This document shows positions 9,904 through 20,807 of a stretch of 64,000 nt of DNA, piece after piece. The translations under genes and the position numbers were made by a program. Under the pieces are notes generated by a model that made no database searches, had not been told where the DNA came from, and worked only from the letters and a program-made list of their open reading frames with translations. Origin of the DNA: Emiliania huxleyi CCMP1516 (taxonomy: Eukaryota > Haptophyta > Isochrysidales > Noelaerhabdaceae); contig NW_005200496.1 in NCBI RefSeq assembly GCF_000372725.1, forward strand, positions 73,262 through 137,261. The letters are read 5' to 3'. Positions within the stretch are counted from its first letter, which is position 1. Each line of letters opens with the position of its first letter.

Positions 9904-10629
9904 ATGAAGGTCCGGATCAGCAGAGCCGACGCTGTCCGCGCTGCAATCACCGCTGCGTGCACCATCCCGCTGAGCGTCCCGCTGGCCGCGCGAGCAGATC
10001 TGAATCAGGGCGCGCTGGGAGCCACATGCGTTGGCTTTGGCTGCAACGACTACCGAGGGCAGGATTTCAACGGGATGCCGGCGCCGGGAGGTGAGGATTA
10101 CGTCTCGGAGAACACGCTGCAGGTTGTGAGGCCGGCGGAGCGTGGCAGCATGCCTTACTCCGAGTTTCTGCAGGCGCTCAAGGACAAGAGAGTCCTGGGC
10201 GTCGATTTCATCGCTCCCAACGGCGACGAGGTCTACGCCGGCAGAGTCCCGGCGCCACAACACTCGCCAGCAGCAGCCTGCGCCGTCTCTCGCGCGCATA
10301 GGCGTACGCGCTCGTCAAGGACTCGGGCGGCACAAAGAGCTGCAGCGCCATCAACCCGGATGCTCCCGTGGTGGACGGCGTCTGCCGGCTCCGGATGGGC
10401 GAGGGGTGGCCCGTGGAGGCGGCGGCGATAGCGGCACCAGCAGAGCCGACAGGGAGGGGTGGGATGACGCCCGCGGCACGCCGAGCAGGTGTCAAACTCC
10501 TGGTCGTCTCCCTCGTGGGTCGTCCGCATCCTCGACAACGAGCAAGTGCCCCACGCCCTCGTGATCGATCTCAAGAAGAAGCCGCAGCGGGCCGTGTACC
10601 CAAAGGCGGGCGGCGTCGCCAAGCTCTAA
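9904..10629 (+). CDS. Signal-bearing protein with an FtsH-extracellular-like motif
   Basis: Three exons close in phase: 9904-10236, 10302-10418 and 10489-10629. Both introns are GC-AG, 65 and 70 bases. The 196-residue product starts with a positively charged then hydrophobic leader (AAITAACTIPLSVPLAARAD) that looks like a secretory or thylakoid-transfer peptide ending in an A-x-A cleavage motif. Residues about 80-111 (MPYSEFLQALKDKRVLGVDF then APNGDEVYA) resemble the start of the FtsH extracellular domain, where YSEFL and a short beta-hairpin precede the membrane-associated protease. No AAA or peptidase domain follows. The C-terminus ends KKKPQRAVYPKAGGVAKL. It is probably a plastid lumen or membrane-associated protein. 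The FtsH resemblance is by eye only. Confidence 0.65.
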
Positions 10630-10908
10630 CTCGCGTGCAGCCGCGCAACGGCGAGATGGACTGCATGTAGAGACGAGTTGGTGCGGGGCGCGAGGTCGGG
10701 CATGGTGGCAGTGTGCGCCGAGAGGCGGGTCCGGCAGATAACCGCATGGAGAGCTGTCAAACGTTAAGAGCTGAACAGTGTTGCTAGTGTTAACAGTAAC
10801 AACAAAACAACAGTGGGGCTCCCCAACAACAGTAGCTAACGTTAGGCCAGCTGAACAACAGTAAGGAAGGCCTGGCAGTGACCCACGACGATCTCCAGCG
10901 TCCAGTGC

Positions 10909-10960
10909 GGGTAATACCCGAAAATACCTGGAAAACCCCAGGTATTTTCGGGTTTTACCC
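10909..10960. repeat. Long AT-containing hairpin
   Basis: The stretch GGGTAATACCCGAAAATACCTGG is followed after a 5-base loop by its near-perfect reverse complement, giving a stem of about 23 pairs. It stands just outside the left arm of the giant inverted repeat. 10630-11065 holds no supported gene. Confidence 0.8.
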
Positions 10961-12109
10961 GGGTTTTTTGGCATTTTCTGCTTGCTGGCCACTGAACAAC
11001 TTCACTCGGTGCCCGGCCCCGCGGCGCGGAGCGCGCGGGTGGCACACAGCTCAGTGTCCGCTGGTCACTGTCACTCTGGGCCGGCGCGGGGGCCCCCGGC
11101 CCACACCGTGCGCCGCGCAGCAGTTGCGGAAACGGGGCTCCGGCTCTATGAGTCTCTATGAGCACCAACTTCCCGATCTAACCCGGTCTAACAGAGGGCG
11201 GATTCGGAGAGATCTCGAGGAGTACATACAGATAGACCCTCCAACCATCAGAAAACTCCGACCTGATCGGTCGTACTGACCGCCGACAGATCACTGCAGA
11301 CAGCAGACAGGCCGACGTCTGCGCGCGGCCGGCCGGGCGAGAGGCTTGACACGATCCGACCCTGCGACCATGACGCTGCTGCTCTAGCTATCAGCCATGC
11401 ACTGCTGACTGCTGCCACAATGTGCGACCTGTGCTGGCCCACTTGGCGGCCTTCCCGGTCAGTGGTGAGGCGCAGTTCAGAGCTGTCGATGGCGCGATGC
11501 CGCACTGGTCCCACATTGGTGACACGAGACCACCAAGTTTGCCGGTCCAAGAGAGAGGCACCGGCGCTGTCCTGAGAAGGTGCGTGGTCCCTCTTGACTG
11601 CCCATGCGCGCGAGGCTGTGTAGGCATAGCCTCGAGAGTGCCAGCAGCCCATCCGAGGTGACGCGCATTGCGCCAGAAGCGTGCACGCAGCTGGAAGGAC
11701 ACCTTCCTACTGGCCGTACGATCAGGTCGTCACTGAATGCTTAATACTAAGGCCGCGAGCTATGCAGGTGATCAATTGTGCATCATGGCACGGTCAGCTG
11801 CGCCGACAGGCTGTCGCAAGGCGTGATAGCATGGCCGCAAGTACGCCGAATTCCCATGAAAACAAGTAAAAAATCGAAAAAAAAGAAAAAAAGCCAAAAA
11901 ATCGGCGCCTGCGGCGGGCCATGGGACCCCATCTCCCCCCCGCATGGACACCCTCTGGGCCCCCCGCGCCGGCCCAGAGCACTGTCAGCACGCACACCCG
12001 TCACGCCGCCCCAGCCGCCCCAGCCGCCACTGGGCCCGCACTGCTGCAGTAGTCGACTCTAGTAATCTCGTTCTCGAGTGTCGAGTCTCGAGACACCCGA
12101 CGACAGCTT

Positions 12110-12990
12110 TTAATGCTTATACACGTTACAGCATACACCGATACCACAGGCGTGCAGCAGCCAGCACGGGGGTTGTTGCACGAGTATATGGGACAAAAGC
12201 GTCGAAAATGTCCCAAAAAAGCGTGTCTCGAGTTTGTGGCAGCTCCGGAGCCAGCGCGGGCTGCCAGGACGCACCGCTCGCGCGTTCGGCGCACTCCCTG
12301 GCACCCAGGGAGTGCGCCGAACCGACCAGACCGAATAGGCTCGATGCCGCGCTCGCTGTGGAGCTGCCACAAACTCGCCGCCGAGCGTGCCACCGACGGC
12401 GTCCGTCGGAGGTGGTGGAGTTTGAGACCTGAGGCTGCGGAGGTGACGCCTGAGGTACCGGGCCGTGCACGGCGACTCAGCCGGCGACCGCCACGGGCTC
12501 AGACGAGACTTGTCGACGCGTTACGGCTCAGCTTCACCGTGGTCATCGGGCGTCTGTCGACGTCAGGACCACCCATACAGCTCGCGGGTTTGAGGTCGCA
12601 AGAGCCAAGATGGTGGCGTTTGGACATCCCAACCATCACACAAGACAGCCTGTAGCTGATGGCGGGACGGCGCAGTGTTTGTGGCACTCGGCAGTAGGCA
12701 CCCGCGGCACGGCCCCGCTGTCGGCTCTCGCGGGCTGCGGAACCGGACCCAGAAAGGGACGGTCCGGGCGAGTGTGGCAGCTCCTGCGCTAGTATGGGCA
12801 CCCTCTATTATAGCACTACTGATCCTGGTCATTAGAGCTGCCAGGGATAGCGTCAGGAGCTGGTAGGAGTCAAAACCCCTCATATTTGAGACATGTGACC
12901 ATCGTGTGTCCCATATACTCGTGCAACAACCCTTCGGTGCACCGAGGAGATATTGCATATATTCTTGTATATCGACACACGACAGCGTTA
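12110..12990. repeat. Nested inverted repeat (arms 12110-12215 and 12890-12990)
   Basis: GGTTGTTGCACGAGTATATG in the left arm is matched by CATATACTCGTGCAACAACC in the right. The flanking bases are a more diverged continuation of the same inverted pairing. The 680-base spacer contains open frames on both strands, but none I can support as coding. Confidence 0.7.
12284..12322. repeat. Perfect 18-bp hairpin
   Basis: GTTCGGCGCACTCCCTGG, a 3-base loop, then its exact reverse complement. It lies in the spacer of the nested inverted repeat. Confidence 0.9.
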
Positions 12991-13331
12991 CGGTCAACCC
13001 ACCGTTTCTTTGCACGTAAAATTGTACCGCCCCCATATACACGCCCCTCCGCCACCTGCGACCTGGTGGGCCGCCTCGGCTCTCGTGCGTCGCATGCACA
13101 CGACGTCAGAGAAGGCGACATCCGACAAGAATTACGCGACGTATCCGAGACCCCACCGGGCACCGGCAGCCCGCCCAAGAGAGAGGCCCGGCGCCACAGC
13201 GCACAAGGGGCACAAGCGCCCGCGAGAAGAAGCGACCGCCGCTCTTCCCAACGTACTCCGCAGACGGCCCGCGCGTCTGCCCTGGGTCGGTGGGGTGCAT
13301 ATGCGTGCGCTCGCCGCTCGGCTCTGCGCGT

Positions 13332-14294
13332 CTAGGTCGCGCGCAGGCCGTCCCGCCACTGCTCGCACGCCTCGGCGGTCTGCTGGAATGTGGACGAGCA
13401 CGCGCCCACCTCGGCGGTCACCGCCTGTGGCAGCAGCAACGCGGCGAGGCTGGGCGCTGGAGAGGGGAGAGGGGGGAGAGGAGAGGGGAGAGGGGAGGCG
13501 AGGGGGGCTTGGGCGGAGGGTTCTTGCCTGCAGGACGGCGCGCTGCTCGGCAAGCTGGCGCTCCAGCTCCGCATTCTCCTGGTCGATCTGGAGGCCGGGG
13601 GCGGGGCCCGGTGGGAGAGGGCAGCGGCAGGCGCCCTCTGGCGAGGGGGCGAGGGCAGCCGAGGGCAGCCGAATGGCGGCCCCAAAGGGGGCTCGCGAAG
13701 GAACGGCGGGGAGCGAGCCTCGCGCCTGCTCCAGCGCGCTCCGCATCGCCTGCACGTGTCGCCTCCGGGCGGGCTGGGCAGCCTCGTTCAGCATCAGCGC
13801 CGACTCCTTTGGAGCGGCGACCAGGCTGCGGAGAGGGAGGGGGGAGGGGGACGGCTGAGCAATCGGGACGGCGCCGACGAGCGCGCGCCACCGCCGAGCC
13901 GGGCGCGCGTGCGCACCAGCGCGAACCGTCGGGAAGCAGCGGCCGCTCGGCCTTGAGCGAGTCGAGCCGCCCGAGCGCCGCGTCGACGCCGTGCTCGTCG
14001 CTGATGAGGTTGAGCTCCGCCTGCGATGCGCGGGCGCCGTCGACCGCGTGCACGCCGCTTACTCCGCTCCGCTCTCCAGGCTAAGTGCGACCAGCTGTAC
14101 CCGTCAGTCAGCGGGGGGCGACTCACCAGCGCGTTGCCGCGGAGTTTGTCGGTCGCTTGCTGGTGCGCGCGGGCGAGGACTTGGGCGTGTTCGGCGGGCA
14201 GGTTGAAGCCATCGCAGAAGGCCTGCTCCGAGCAGGACCCGAGCGCCTCGTCGACCGACGAGGCAAAGAGGTGCGTGAGCTGCAGCTTCGCCAT
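13332..14294 (-). CDS. Kinetochore Nnf1/PMF1-like protein
   Basis: Five exons, all in phase: 14127-14294, 13923-14020, 13726-13825, 13528-13587 and 13332-13424, giving 172 residues. Intron 1 is GT-AG; the other three are GC-AG. The product opens MAKLQLTHLFASSVDEALGS and continues to a helix with CSEQAFCDGF. It then has a short helix (DEHGVDAALGRLDSLKAERP) and a segment ARRRHVQAMRSALEQ, and ends in a coiled coil (DQENAELERQLAEQRAVLQ) to EACEQWRDGLRAT. The order and spacing (N-terminal helix with a Phe pair, an amphipathic middle helix, an RRHVQ block, a C-terminal coiled coil) match PMF1/Nnf1, a subunit of the MIS12 kinetochore complex. Length is close to the family (about 200). Assignment is by eye and moderate. 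The gene sits in the spacer of the giant inverted repeat. Confidence 0.6.
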
Positions 14295-15511
14295 TCGAAG
14301 ACCGTTGTGGCCTGGCGGAAACAAACAAAGAAAAATAAAAAAATAAGGAAAAAAAGAAACCCCGAAGCGGATTTCTTTTTCGGGGAAGAGAGTGGATGTG
14401 ATTGCGATTCCACTGTGAGATTGCAAATGAAAAACGCAACGCAATCACCGGCTCTGGGGGGGCGCGGGGGTCCTAGAGGGTTTGGGGCGAATGCGGAATG
14501 GGGTCCCATGGCCCGCCGCAGGCGCCGATTTTTTCGGGGGTTTTCTTTTTTTGCATTTGGAGCACTTGGAGTGCAGTCATTCACCTCACATCCAGGCCTT
14601 GCGCCATTTTTCACGTGTTTGAGAGAGATTTTAGAAAACCAACAAGAAATCACGACTGTCCACGTGTTATCATGGGAATTCGGCATAGCGGCCATGCTAT
14701 CACGCCTTGCGACAGCCTGTCGGCGCTGCTGACCGTGCCATGCTGCACAATTGATCACCTGCATAGCTCGCGGCCTTAGTATCAAGCATTCAGTGACGAC
14801 CTGATCGTACGGCCAGTAGGAAGGTGTCCTTCCATCGAGCATCGTGTGCACGCTTCTGACGCAATGCGCGTCACAAACTGCCTCGGATTGACTGCTGGCA
14901 CTCTCGAGGCTATGCCTACACAGCCTCGCGCGCATGGGCAGTCAAGAGGGACCACGCACCTTCTCAGGACAGCACCAGTGCCTCTCTCTTGGACCGGCAA
15001 ACGTGGTGGTCTCGTGTCACCAATGTGGGACCAGTGCGGCATCGCGCCATCGACAGCTCTGAACTGCGCCTCACCACTGGCCGGGAAGGCCGCCAAGTGG
15101 GCCAGCACCGGTCGCACATTGTGGCAGCAGTCAGCAGTGCATGTCTGATATAGCTAGAGCAGCAGCGTCAGGGTCTCGCAGGGTCGGATCGTGTCAAGCC
15201 TCTCGCCCGGCCGGCCGCGTGCAGACGTCGGCCTGTCTGCTGTCTGGAGTGATCTGTCGGCGGTCAGTACGACCGATCAGGTGGGAGTTTCTGATGGTTA
15301 GAGGGTCGATCTGTATGTACTCCTCGAGATCTCTCCAAATCTGCCCTCTGTTAGACCGGGTTAGATCGGGAAGTCGGTGCTAACGGAGACTAACGGAGCC
15401 GGAGCCCCGTTTCCGCACTGCTGCGCGGCGCACGGTGCCTCCGGGGGCCCCCGCGCCCCCCCAGAGATCACAGGTCTCAAGAGAAAGCGTCTTGTCCTCG
15501 TGGCAGCCGCC

Positions 15512-16249
15512 ATGCGGGCCTCCGGGCCTGCTGCGGCGGCGCGGCCGGTTGAGGCCGGGCTCGGCCCGGCCCGCGACGGCTGGCCGCCGACGAGCGCGCT
15601 CGCGCTGCTCGTCAAGATGGCGGCGGTGTCGATTGCGGCGACGGTCGTTCAGTCGCTCAGCGCTCAGGCGTCTGTCGTCTGTCGTCTGTTGTCGCATTTC
15701 GCACACGCGCGCGCCGCGCGCGCGCGACCCGCGTCGCTCCGCGAGGGCATGAGCCTTCCGCGATTCGATCCCGCAGCCAAAAGCTGCTCGCTCGAACCGC
15801 GGCCGACTCCGCCATCGCGGCTGCAGCTGTTGAGCTCTCCAGAAGACTGGCGCCTGATATGCTGCCTCCCTGCGGATGCTGCCGGCGAGCCTGGCGGTCC
15901 GCTGCACTACAAGGATGTGCTGACTCGATGCCCCCCCGCAATCTTCTACCCCCACGACTCGGAACACGAATGTGACAGGACCATCGGGTCCTTCGGCCAC
16001 CAAAGCGAGATCACCCGAGAGCAGCTGAGTCTGCCTCTGGCCCCTTGCCTCCCTCTCCTTCAGGCACATTCGTGGCATCCTATGGGTCGTCCAGAGTATC
16101 GACCTCTGGCTTGTCAGCCAGCCCCACTTTGAGGGCGCCATCAAGTACAGCGATCGCCATCTCGCTGGCCTCTCCGCAAGGCCCCCCGACCGCGTCGAAC
16201 TCAACGGCGCGGGCTCTCTCGGCTACGGGACCGGCCCCAGCTTCGGCTG
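15512..16249 (+). CDS. Hypothetical protein with last exon 16061-16249
   Basis: The last exon, after a pyrimidine tract and CAG at about 16060, reads RHIRGILWVVQSIDLWLVSQ, then FEGAIKYSDRHLAGL, and ends LGYGTGPSFG then TGA. The preceding exon covers about 15800-16010 (EDWRLICCLPADAAGEPG; YKDVLTRCPP; HECDRTIGSFGHQSEITREQ). I could not fix the donor or the true start; ATG 15512 is only the first in the open frame. The REQLSLP-type segment and the LGYG tail reappear on the minus strand at 45.2-44.5 kb, so this is one of two related loci. Function unknown. Confidence 0.4.
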
Positions 16250-16251
16250 AG

Positions 16252-16345
16252 GGCTAACAAGCTGCCGAGCCCAAATCCACTGTGAGAGTCGTGATTTCTT
16301 GTTTGTTTGTAAAATTCTTGTTGGTTTTCAAAAATCTCTCTCTCT
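16252..16345 (+). repeat. Dispersed repeat A directly after the stop codon
   Basis: Begins 3 bases after the TGA at 16247-16249: GGGCTAACAAGCTGCCGAGC, then CCAAATCCACTGTGAGAGTC, then TTCAAAAATCTCTCTCTC. In the related locus at 44.5 kb the same repeat also follows the stop codon in the same sense. Confidence 0.8.
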
Positions 16346-17985
16346 CATAGATGGCCTCCGGTAGGAGGCTCCACACCACCTGACTCGCGTCGTGCCACCT
16401 GATGTGAAAGCCACAAAATGCCGGATTTTGCACGAGACACACGCGGAAAGCGCCACGACCCCACGTGCCTCCACGAGTCCTTTGCAGCTTTTTGCACAAA
16501 ATGCAGGTGGCTTTAGCCACTTGCTCCATGAGCAAAACAGTCCAAAAAGCACCTGGAGCAGATGGCTTACGCCGCCTGTGGACATGGACAAAACAGTGCA
16601 AAAAGCACCTGGAGCAGATGGCTTACGCCGCCTGTGGCCATGGGCAAACAGTGCAAAAAGCACCTGGAGCAGATTCCAAACGCCGCCTGTGACCATGTGA
16701 ACGCTCGGGTGGCGCCAGGTGGCTTCGGCCCCCTCCAAGCCACCTGCCCCCCCTCGCCACACCTGCCTGGAGGGCTGGAGCACCTGCGCCACCTGGGCCC
16801 GGGCAGGTGGCTCCAGGTGGCTTCGGCCCCTCCAAGCCACCTGCATGCCCCCCCCTCGCCACACGAGGAGGGCTGGAGCACGTGCGCCACCTGGGCGTCA
16901 CTTCGGAAGTTTCATCGTGCGTGTTCTTTTGAATAGGAATGTACTATACACCGCCTCGGCACCACGAGTCGCCCCCGCCGCGCCTCCACAGTCCACTCTC
17001 GCAACTCTACCGCGCAGCCAGCACACGACGTCGACGAGGCCGACAAACAAAGCTCTGCATGGCCTGGTTTTTCGGGGATCGAGTGATGGCGTATTATTGG
17101 GCAGTCTTCTCATTGGCGAGTCAGACTGCTCAGCGTCGGCAGCAACGGCGCGTGAGCAGCGCAGCCACCGGCTCCTGCGGCGTTTGCAGCCACACCAAAC
17201 GCCCGCGCGGGCCGGGTTGAAGCCCCAGGCTTATGTCGACGCCGGACAATGATTGTAGCCGCCGATGACCGCCGCAGGCCCTCATTCACACACCCCACAG
17301 TCCCAGTTTGCAGCGCGGGGAGGAGCGGGGAGGCTCGCGTTTGGCAGGCCAGCCCTTCCGTGGCTCGGATTTTCCGTTTCCGAATTCAAACTTGCGCCAG
17401 GTGGCGCACGTGCTCCGGCCCTCCAGGTGTGGCGAGGGGGGGCATGCAGGTGGCTTGGAGGGGCCGAAGCCACCTGGAGCCACCTGCCCGGGCCCAGGTG
17501 GCGCACGTGCTCCAGCCCTCCACGTGTGGCGAGGGGGGCGGGGCAGGTGGCTTGGAGGGGGCCGAAGCCCTTGCTTGGCGCCACCCGAGCGCTCACATGG
17601 CCACAGGCGGCGTTTGGAATCTACTCCAGGTGCTTTTTGCACTGTTTTGCCCATGGCCACAGGCGGCGTAAGCCATCTGCTCCAGGTGCTTTTTGCACTG
17701 TTTTGCCCATGTCCACAGGCGTCAGGCGGCGTAAGCCATCTGCTCCAGGTGCTTTTTGCACTGTTTTGCTCATGGAGCAAGTGGCTGAAGCCACCTGCAT
17801 TTTTGTGCAAAAGGCTCTAAAATGGCCGAAATCCCTGGTGGCGCACGTGGCGATTGCCACGTGTGCCTCGGCCAAGAGGCCTCTCCAGGCGAGAGTCAGG
17901 TGGCACGACGCTAGGCACGACGCGAGTCAGGTGGTGTGGAGCCTCCTGCCGGAGGCCATTTCTCCTCTCTCTCTCTCAGGTCTCA
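16335..17985. mobile_element. Fold-back element with about 0.57 kb arms and internal 54-base tandem units
   Basis: The left arm, about 16349-16905, is the reverse complement of the right arm, about 17395-17970. Outer landmarks are GGAGGCTCCACACCACCTGA on the left and TCAGGTGGTGTGGAGCCTCC on the right. Each arm contains about three tandem copies of a unit around CAGTGCAAAAAGCACCTGGA plus GCAGATGGCTTACGCC, and then blocks of GCCACCTG. The 490-base spacer (16905-17395) has no supported gene. Open frames in the arms come from the repeat itself. The structure would give a very long hairpin if transcribed. Confidence 0.8.
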
Positions 17986-18075
17986 ACTCGGGAGCAACCA
18001 TTGAATGCAGTCCAATTCCAGGGTGGGCTGGAGATGCCCTCCTTTGATAGAGAGCAGCTCACGCGAGGCGTTCTA

Positions 18076-18512
18076 CAGTTCCGGACGGGCATTAAGAACC
18101 TCTAACGTTAAGAACCTGAGGCTGATATTTCGGCCGGATCCCTAAGAACTCCCTAAGAACCTGAGGCTGGGCGATGCTGGGTTCTATACTACAACCATCG
18201 ATGTGACCGAGACTCGCGAGCGCGGCATCCCATGCAACACACATACAAGGTTCACACAAACAACGAAACGACGCGCGAGCGCGCAACAGTCCAACATATG
18301 ACTCTCTTGTCACGCCATGCGAACTTACTGTTCCAAACTTCCAAACTGATTTAACACCCAATTTTGTTGATTTTTAATCGAAGCCGAAACGGTTTTAAAA
18401 ACCATCCACCCGGTTAAGAACCTGAGGCTCGGCCCCCGACGGACCGCCAACTTAGCTAAGAACCTGAGGCTGGGCGAAGAACCTGTGCGTTCTTAATGCC
18501 CGTCCGGAACTG
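18076..18512. mobile_element. 437-bp MITE with 24-bp perfect terminal inverted repeats, TA flanks
   Basis: The left end CAGTTCCGGACGGGCATTAA GAAC (18076-18099) has its exact reverse complement at 18489-18512. Both ends abut a TA dinucleotide (18074-18075 and 18513-18514), the target-site duplication expected of Tc1/mariner-type elements. Inside, AAGAACCTGAGGCT occurs several times near both ends as subterminal repeats. No coding capacity. Confidence 0.85.
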
Positions 18513-18867
18513 TATGGGGCAACATTTATGTTGTCATATGAGATATGTGTGGTCCGACACGAAAAGCGAGCACACGACCTTCAAGAAGACCATGCTCACC
18601 TTCACGTGGACGGGAGCTCTGGTGGATGATCCGCCTACCCCCGGCGAGCCGTTCAGCAAGGATCTCTGGCAGCCGTGTCGGTTCGCCCCGAAGGTACCCA
18701 AAAGGGGCTGGTAGATCGGCTACATCTCTGGAGGAAGAAGGTACAGCCGTGGGAGGTCTGCGAGCGGCTGCACAGGGATTTCGGCGACGCGTTCCATTTC
18801 GGGAGATTGGGAGATCGCGATCTCTTCGGCAAGGAATCCCTACCCCCAGGAGGGCGGGAACCCACAG

Positions 18868-19911
18868 TTTGTGCGAATGCAGCGCCGCGAGTTCCTGCTC
18901 GCGCAGGCCTGGGCGGAGCCGCTCGGCGAGGCGCGCGAGTGGCCCTGCGGCGCCGACGAGATCTTCCGCGGCACGTGCGTCATGTCGCTCGCCGACTCGC
19001 GGCTGCACTTCCGATCGCCGCTGCTCGGCTCCAGCACAGAGACGCCCATCCGGCTCGGCCTGGCGCGGCCCGCCGCGGCGGTGGGCGCCAAGCGCGCGCG
19101 CCACGAGGCGTCGAGGCTGCTCGCCTGCTTCGAGGCCGAGGACGCGCCGCTTCTCTGCCGCGTCCTCCACTCCCAGATCACGCGGCTCGTGGACAACGCG
19201 GCGCGGGATGCGGCGGCGGGTGGCGGCGATGGAGGAGGAGGCGCGGGCAGCGGCGCTGCGGGCGCCGCGGGCCCGTCCGCGACCCCACCGGCGCCTCCCT
19301 TCATGGAGCTCCACTTTGGCTCGCTGGTGCTGCGGCTCGCTCCCAGCGAGGACGTGCCCGAGTCGCTCGGCGCGGCGGCGCTGTGCGCGGCGAGGGACGC
19401 GATGCTGAGAGACCTCCCGCGCGCGGCGGCGGCGCCGAGCGGCCCGGCGGACGCCGTGCCGGCCGACTGCCCAGCCGGCTCATTGGCTGCCGCGCCGGTC
19501 GCCGCCCGCGTGGCTCACTGGCAAGTCTTCATGCGGTGCGCGCAGCAGCTGTCGGCGGAGCGGTACCCGCGGCAGCGCCTCCTCTCCGCCATGGCTGCCT
19601 CGCTCGGCGAGGCGTACGGCGCGGGTGGCGCGGAGGCGGCCCGCGCGCGGCACGCCGCCGCGTCGTGCGTCCGCCTCCGCGAGACGGACTACGTGCAGCA
19701 GGCCGCGCGGAGCCTGAAGGAGGCGAGCCCCGCGGCGGAGGAGGTGCGGCAGCAGGCCCGCAGCGGGCTGAAGCGGGCCTACCGCGCGCTGCTGGCCAGC
19801 CTGCTGCTCCCGGCGAGAGGCGAAGGGGGAGGATACCAGCCTGCTGCGCCCGTGCCGGCAGGAGATGGTCGTGAGGCGGAGCAAAGCCAAAGGGCGCGGC
19901 GGACCGGTTGA
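18868..19911 (+). CDS. Hypothetical Ala/Arg-rich helical protein (last large exon)
   Basis: An AG acceptor at 18866-18867 opens a long frame: FVRMQRREFLLAQAWAEPLG, GADEIFRGTCVMSLADSRLH, a Gly/Ala linker, FMELHFGSLVLRLAP, WQVFMRCAQQLSAERYPRQR and a basic end QSQRARRTG. Phase-consistent codon use, with G or C at third positions, and long conserved-looking helices argue that it is real. Upstream frames between 18515 and 18860 (for example WRKKVQPWEVCERLHRDFGD) may be earlier exons, but I cannot join them. No family recognised. The MITE at 18076-18512 lies just upstream and may interrupt the 5' region. Confidence 0.5.
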   Translation, partial: FVRMQRREFLLAQAWAEPLGEAREWPCGADEIFRGTCVMSLADSRLHFRSPLLGSSTETPIRLGLARPAAAVGAKRARHEASRLLACFEAEDAPLLCRVLHSQITRLVDNAARDAAAGGGDGGGGAGSGAAGAAGPSATPPAPPFMELHFGSLVLRLAPSEDVPESLGAAALCAARDAMLRDLPRAAAAPSGPADAVPADCPAGSLAAAPVAARVAHWQVFMRCAQQLSAERYPRQRLLSAMAASLGEAYGAGGAEAARARHAAASCVRLRETDYVQQAARSLKEASPAAEEVRQQARSGLKRAYRALLASLLLPARGEGGGYQPAAPVPAGDGREAEQSQRARRTG

Positions 19912-20100
19912 GCACCTGTTGAGCAGTGAGCACTCGCTCTCGGGGCTGTGCAGTCCAGTGAGCGGCATGTGGTTGAGCGCCACTGTACATTGAATAGCGC
20001 GCGCTGCACACGGTCAGTAGCTCTTCCTCTTTTATTATGCCGTAGTGGCGTACACCAAGGTCAGAGGTGTCTACACAGGTGTCAAGACCCTCGCGAAGTG

Positions 20101-20445
20101 TCAAGACCCTCGCACCTTCGCTATCACATCTGGGATGAACATTGCTCCTTCGCCCGCTCCGTAAGAAGCGCCGAGCGTGTAGCTGGCGAGTCCAGTGATC
20201 AGCGGCACTGCGGTGAGCGAGTTGCGCGGCAGCTTGACGAAGCGCTTCGCGACTGCCACAGCGGAGTAGGACAGCAGCATGGACGCCGCTCCAAACTGAA
20301 CCGCACGAATCCAGCACTGCCGTCGCGCCAGCGCTACTCGCAGCTTCTCATCGTCGCTCAGATCGGTGCGAGCCAGCAGGTACGTGGAGGATATGTTGCC
20401 GACTGGTGGCGGCCCAGCGTCGGGCGGCATGCCGCCGCTATGCAT
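20101..20445 (-). CDS. OCIA-domain-like small membrane protein
   Basis: Single-exon, 114 residues. The order is LSDDEKLRVALARRQCWIRA, a hydrophobic segment (VQFGAASMLLSYSAVAVAKR), a polar turn with PRNSLTAVP, and a second segment LITGLASYTLGASYG with GAG. OCIA-domain proteins have the same plan: an E/D-rich helix with a Cys and a W/F-R, a first membrane-like helix, a short P/K turn and a G-Y/L-G-K-S-Y second segment. They localise to endosomes or mitochondria. The family match is by eye. Start at 20445; a shorter start (MPPDAG) is possible. Confidence 0.5.
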   Translation of the reverse strand: MHSGGMPPDAGPPPVGNISSTYLLARTDLSDDEKLRVALARRQCWIRAVQFGAASMLLSYSAVAVAKRFVKLPRNSLTAVPLITGLASYTLGASYGAGEGAMFIPDVIAKVRGS

Positions 20446-20807
20446 TCATGAAGTTTCTTGGGCAACTCGTAAGAAACAACCCCCTTGTCCGCCAGCGTAC
20501 TGCTCGCCCAAGACGATTTGGGACATGCACGAGATTTTCAGAGCCTCTCTCTGTATTCCTCCCTCTCTTTCCTAGGGTGTCGACGTGCGACGAGTCGAGC
20601 GTGAGCAAAACAGAGGACCACCACGACAGCCATTCGTGATGCGCGCTCTTTGGAAGCCTGCGGGCCGGCCTGCGAATGCGAGGCCCGCCGCGTCTCCTCC
20701 GCCGACGCGGGATGCTCGGTGGCAGGGCGAGGGTGGGCTTTGGAAGGAGGGGCGGTGGCGAGGGGGGGGGGGGGGGGGGGAGGCGCCCTCGGGCTAGACG
20801 GCCGGCT

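Larger units (their letters stand above)
11065..15472. mobile_element. Giant inverted repeat (arms about 0.9-1.0 kb) enclosing a gene
   Basis: The left arm, about 11065-11960, matches the reverse complement of the right arm, about 14470-15472. Landmarks: CTAACCCGGTCTAACAGAGG at 11178 against its complement near 15340-15360; ACTGGCCGTACGATCAGGTC near 11712 against its complement near 14795-14815; and GGCGCCTGCGGCGGGCCATG near 11905 against its complement near 14507-14526. The right arm carries an extra block of about 100 bases (14556-14660) that includes fragments of two other dispersed repeats. The 2.5 kb spacer holds a smaller inverted repeat and a gene resembling Nnf1. No transposase or integrase frame is visible, so this could be a non-autonomous element or an inverted segmental duplication. 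Confidence 0.7.

Noticed and set aside
16328-17820. Frames giving repeated LLQVLFALFC and similar text
   Set aside because: These are translations of the tandem units of the fold-back element, present in both arms and both strands, not a gene.
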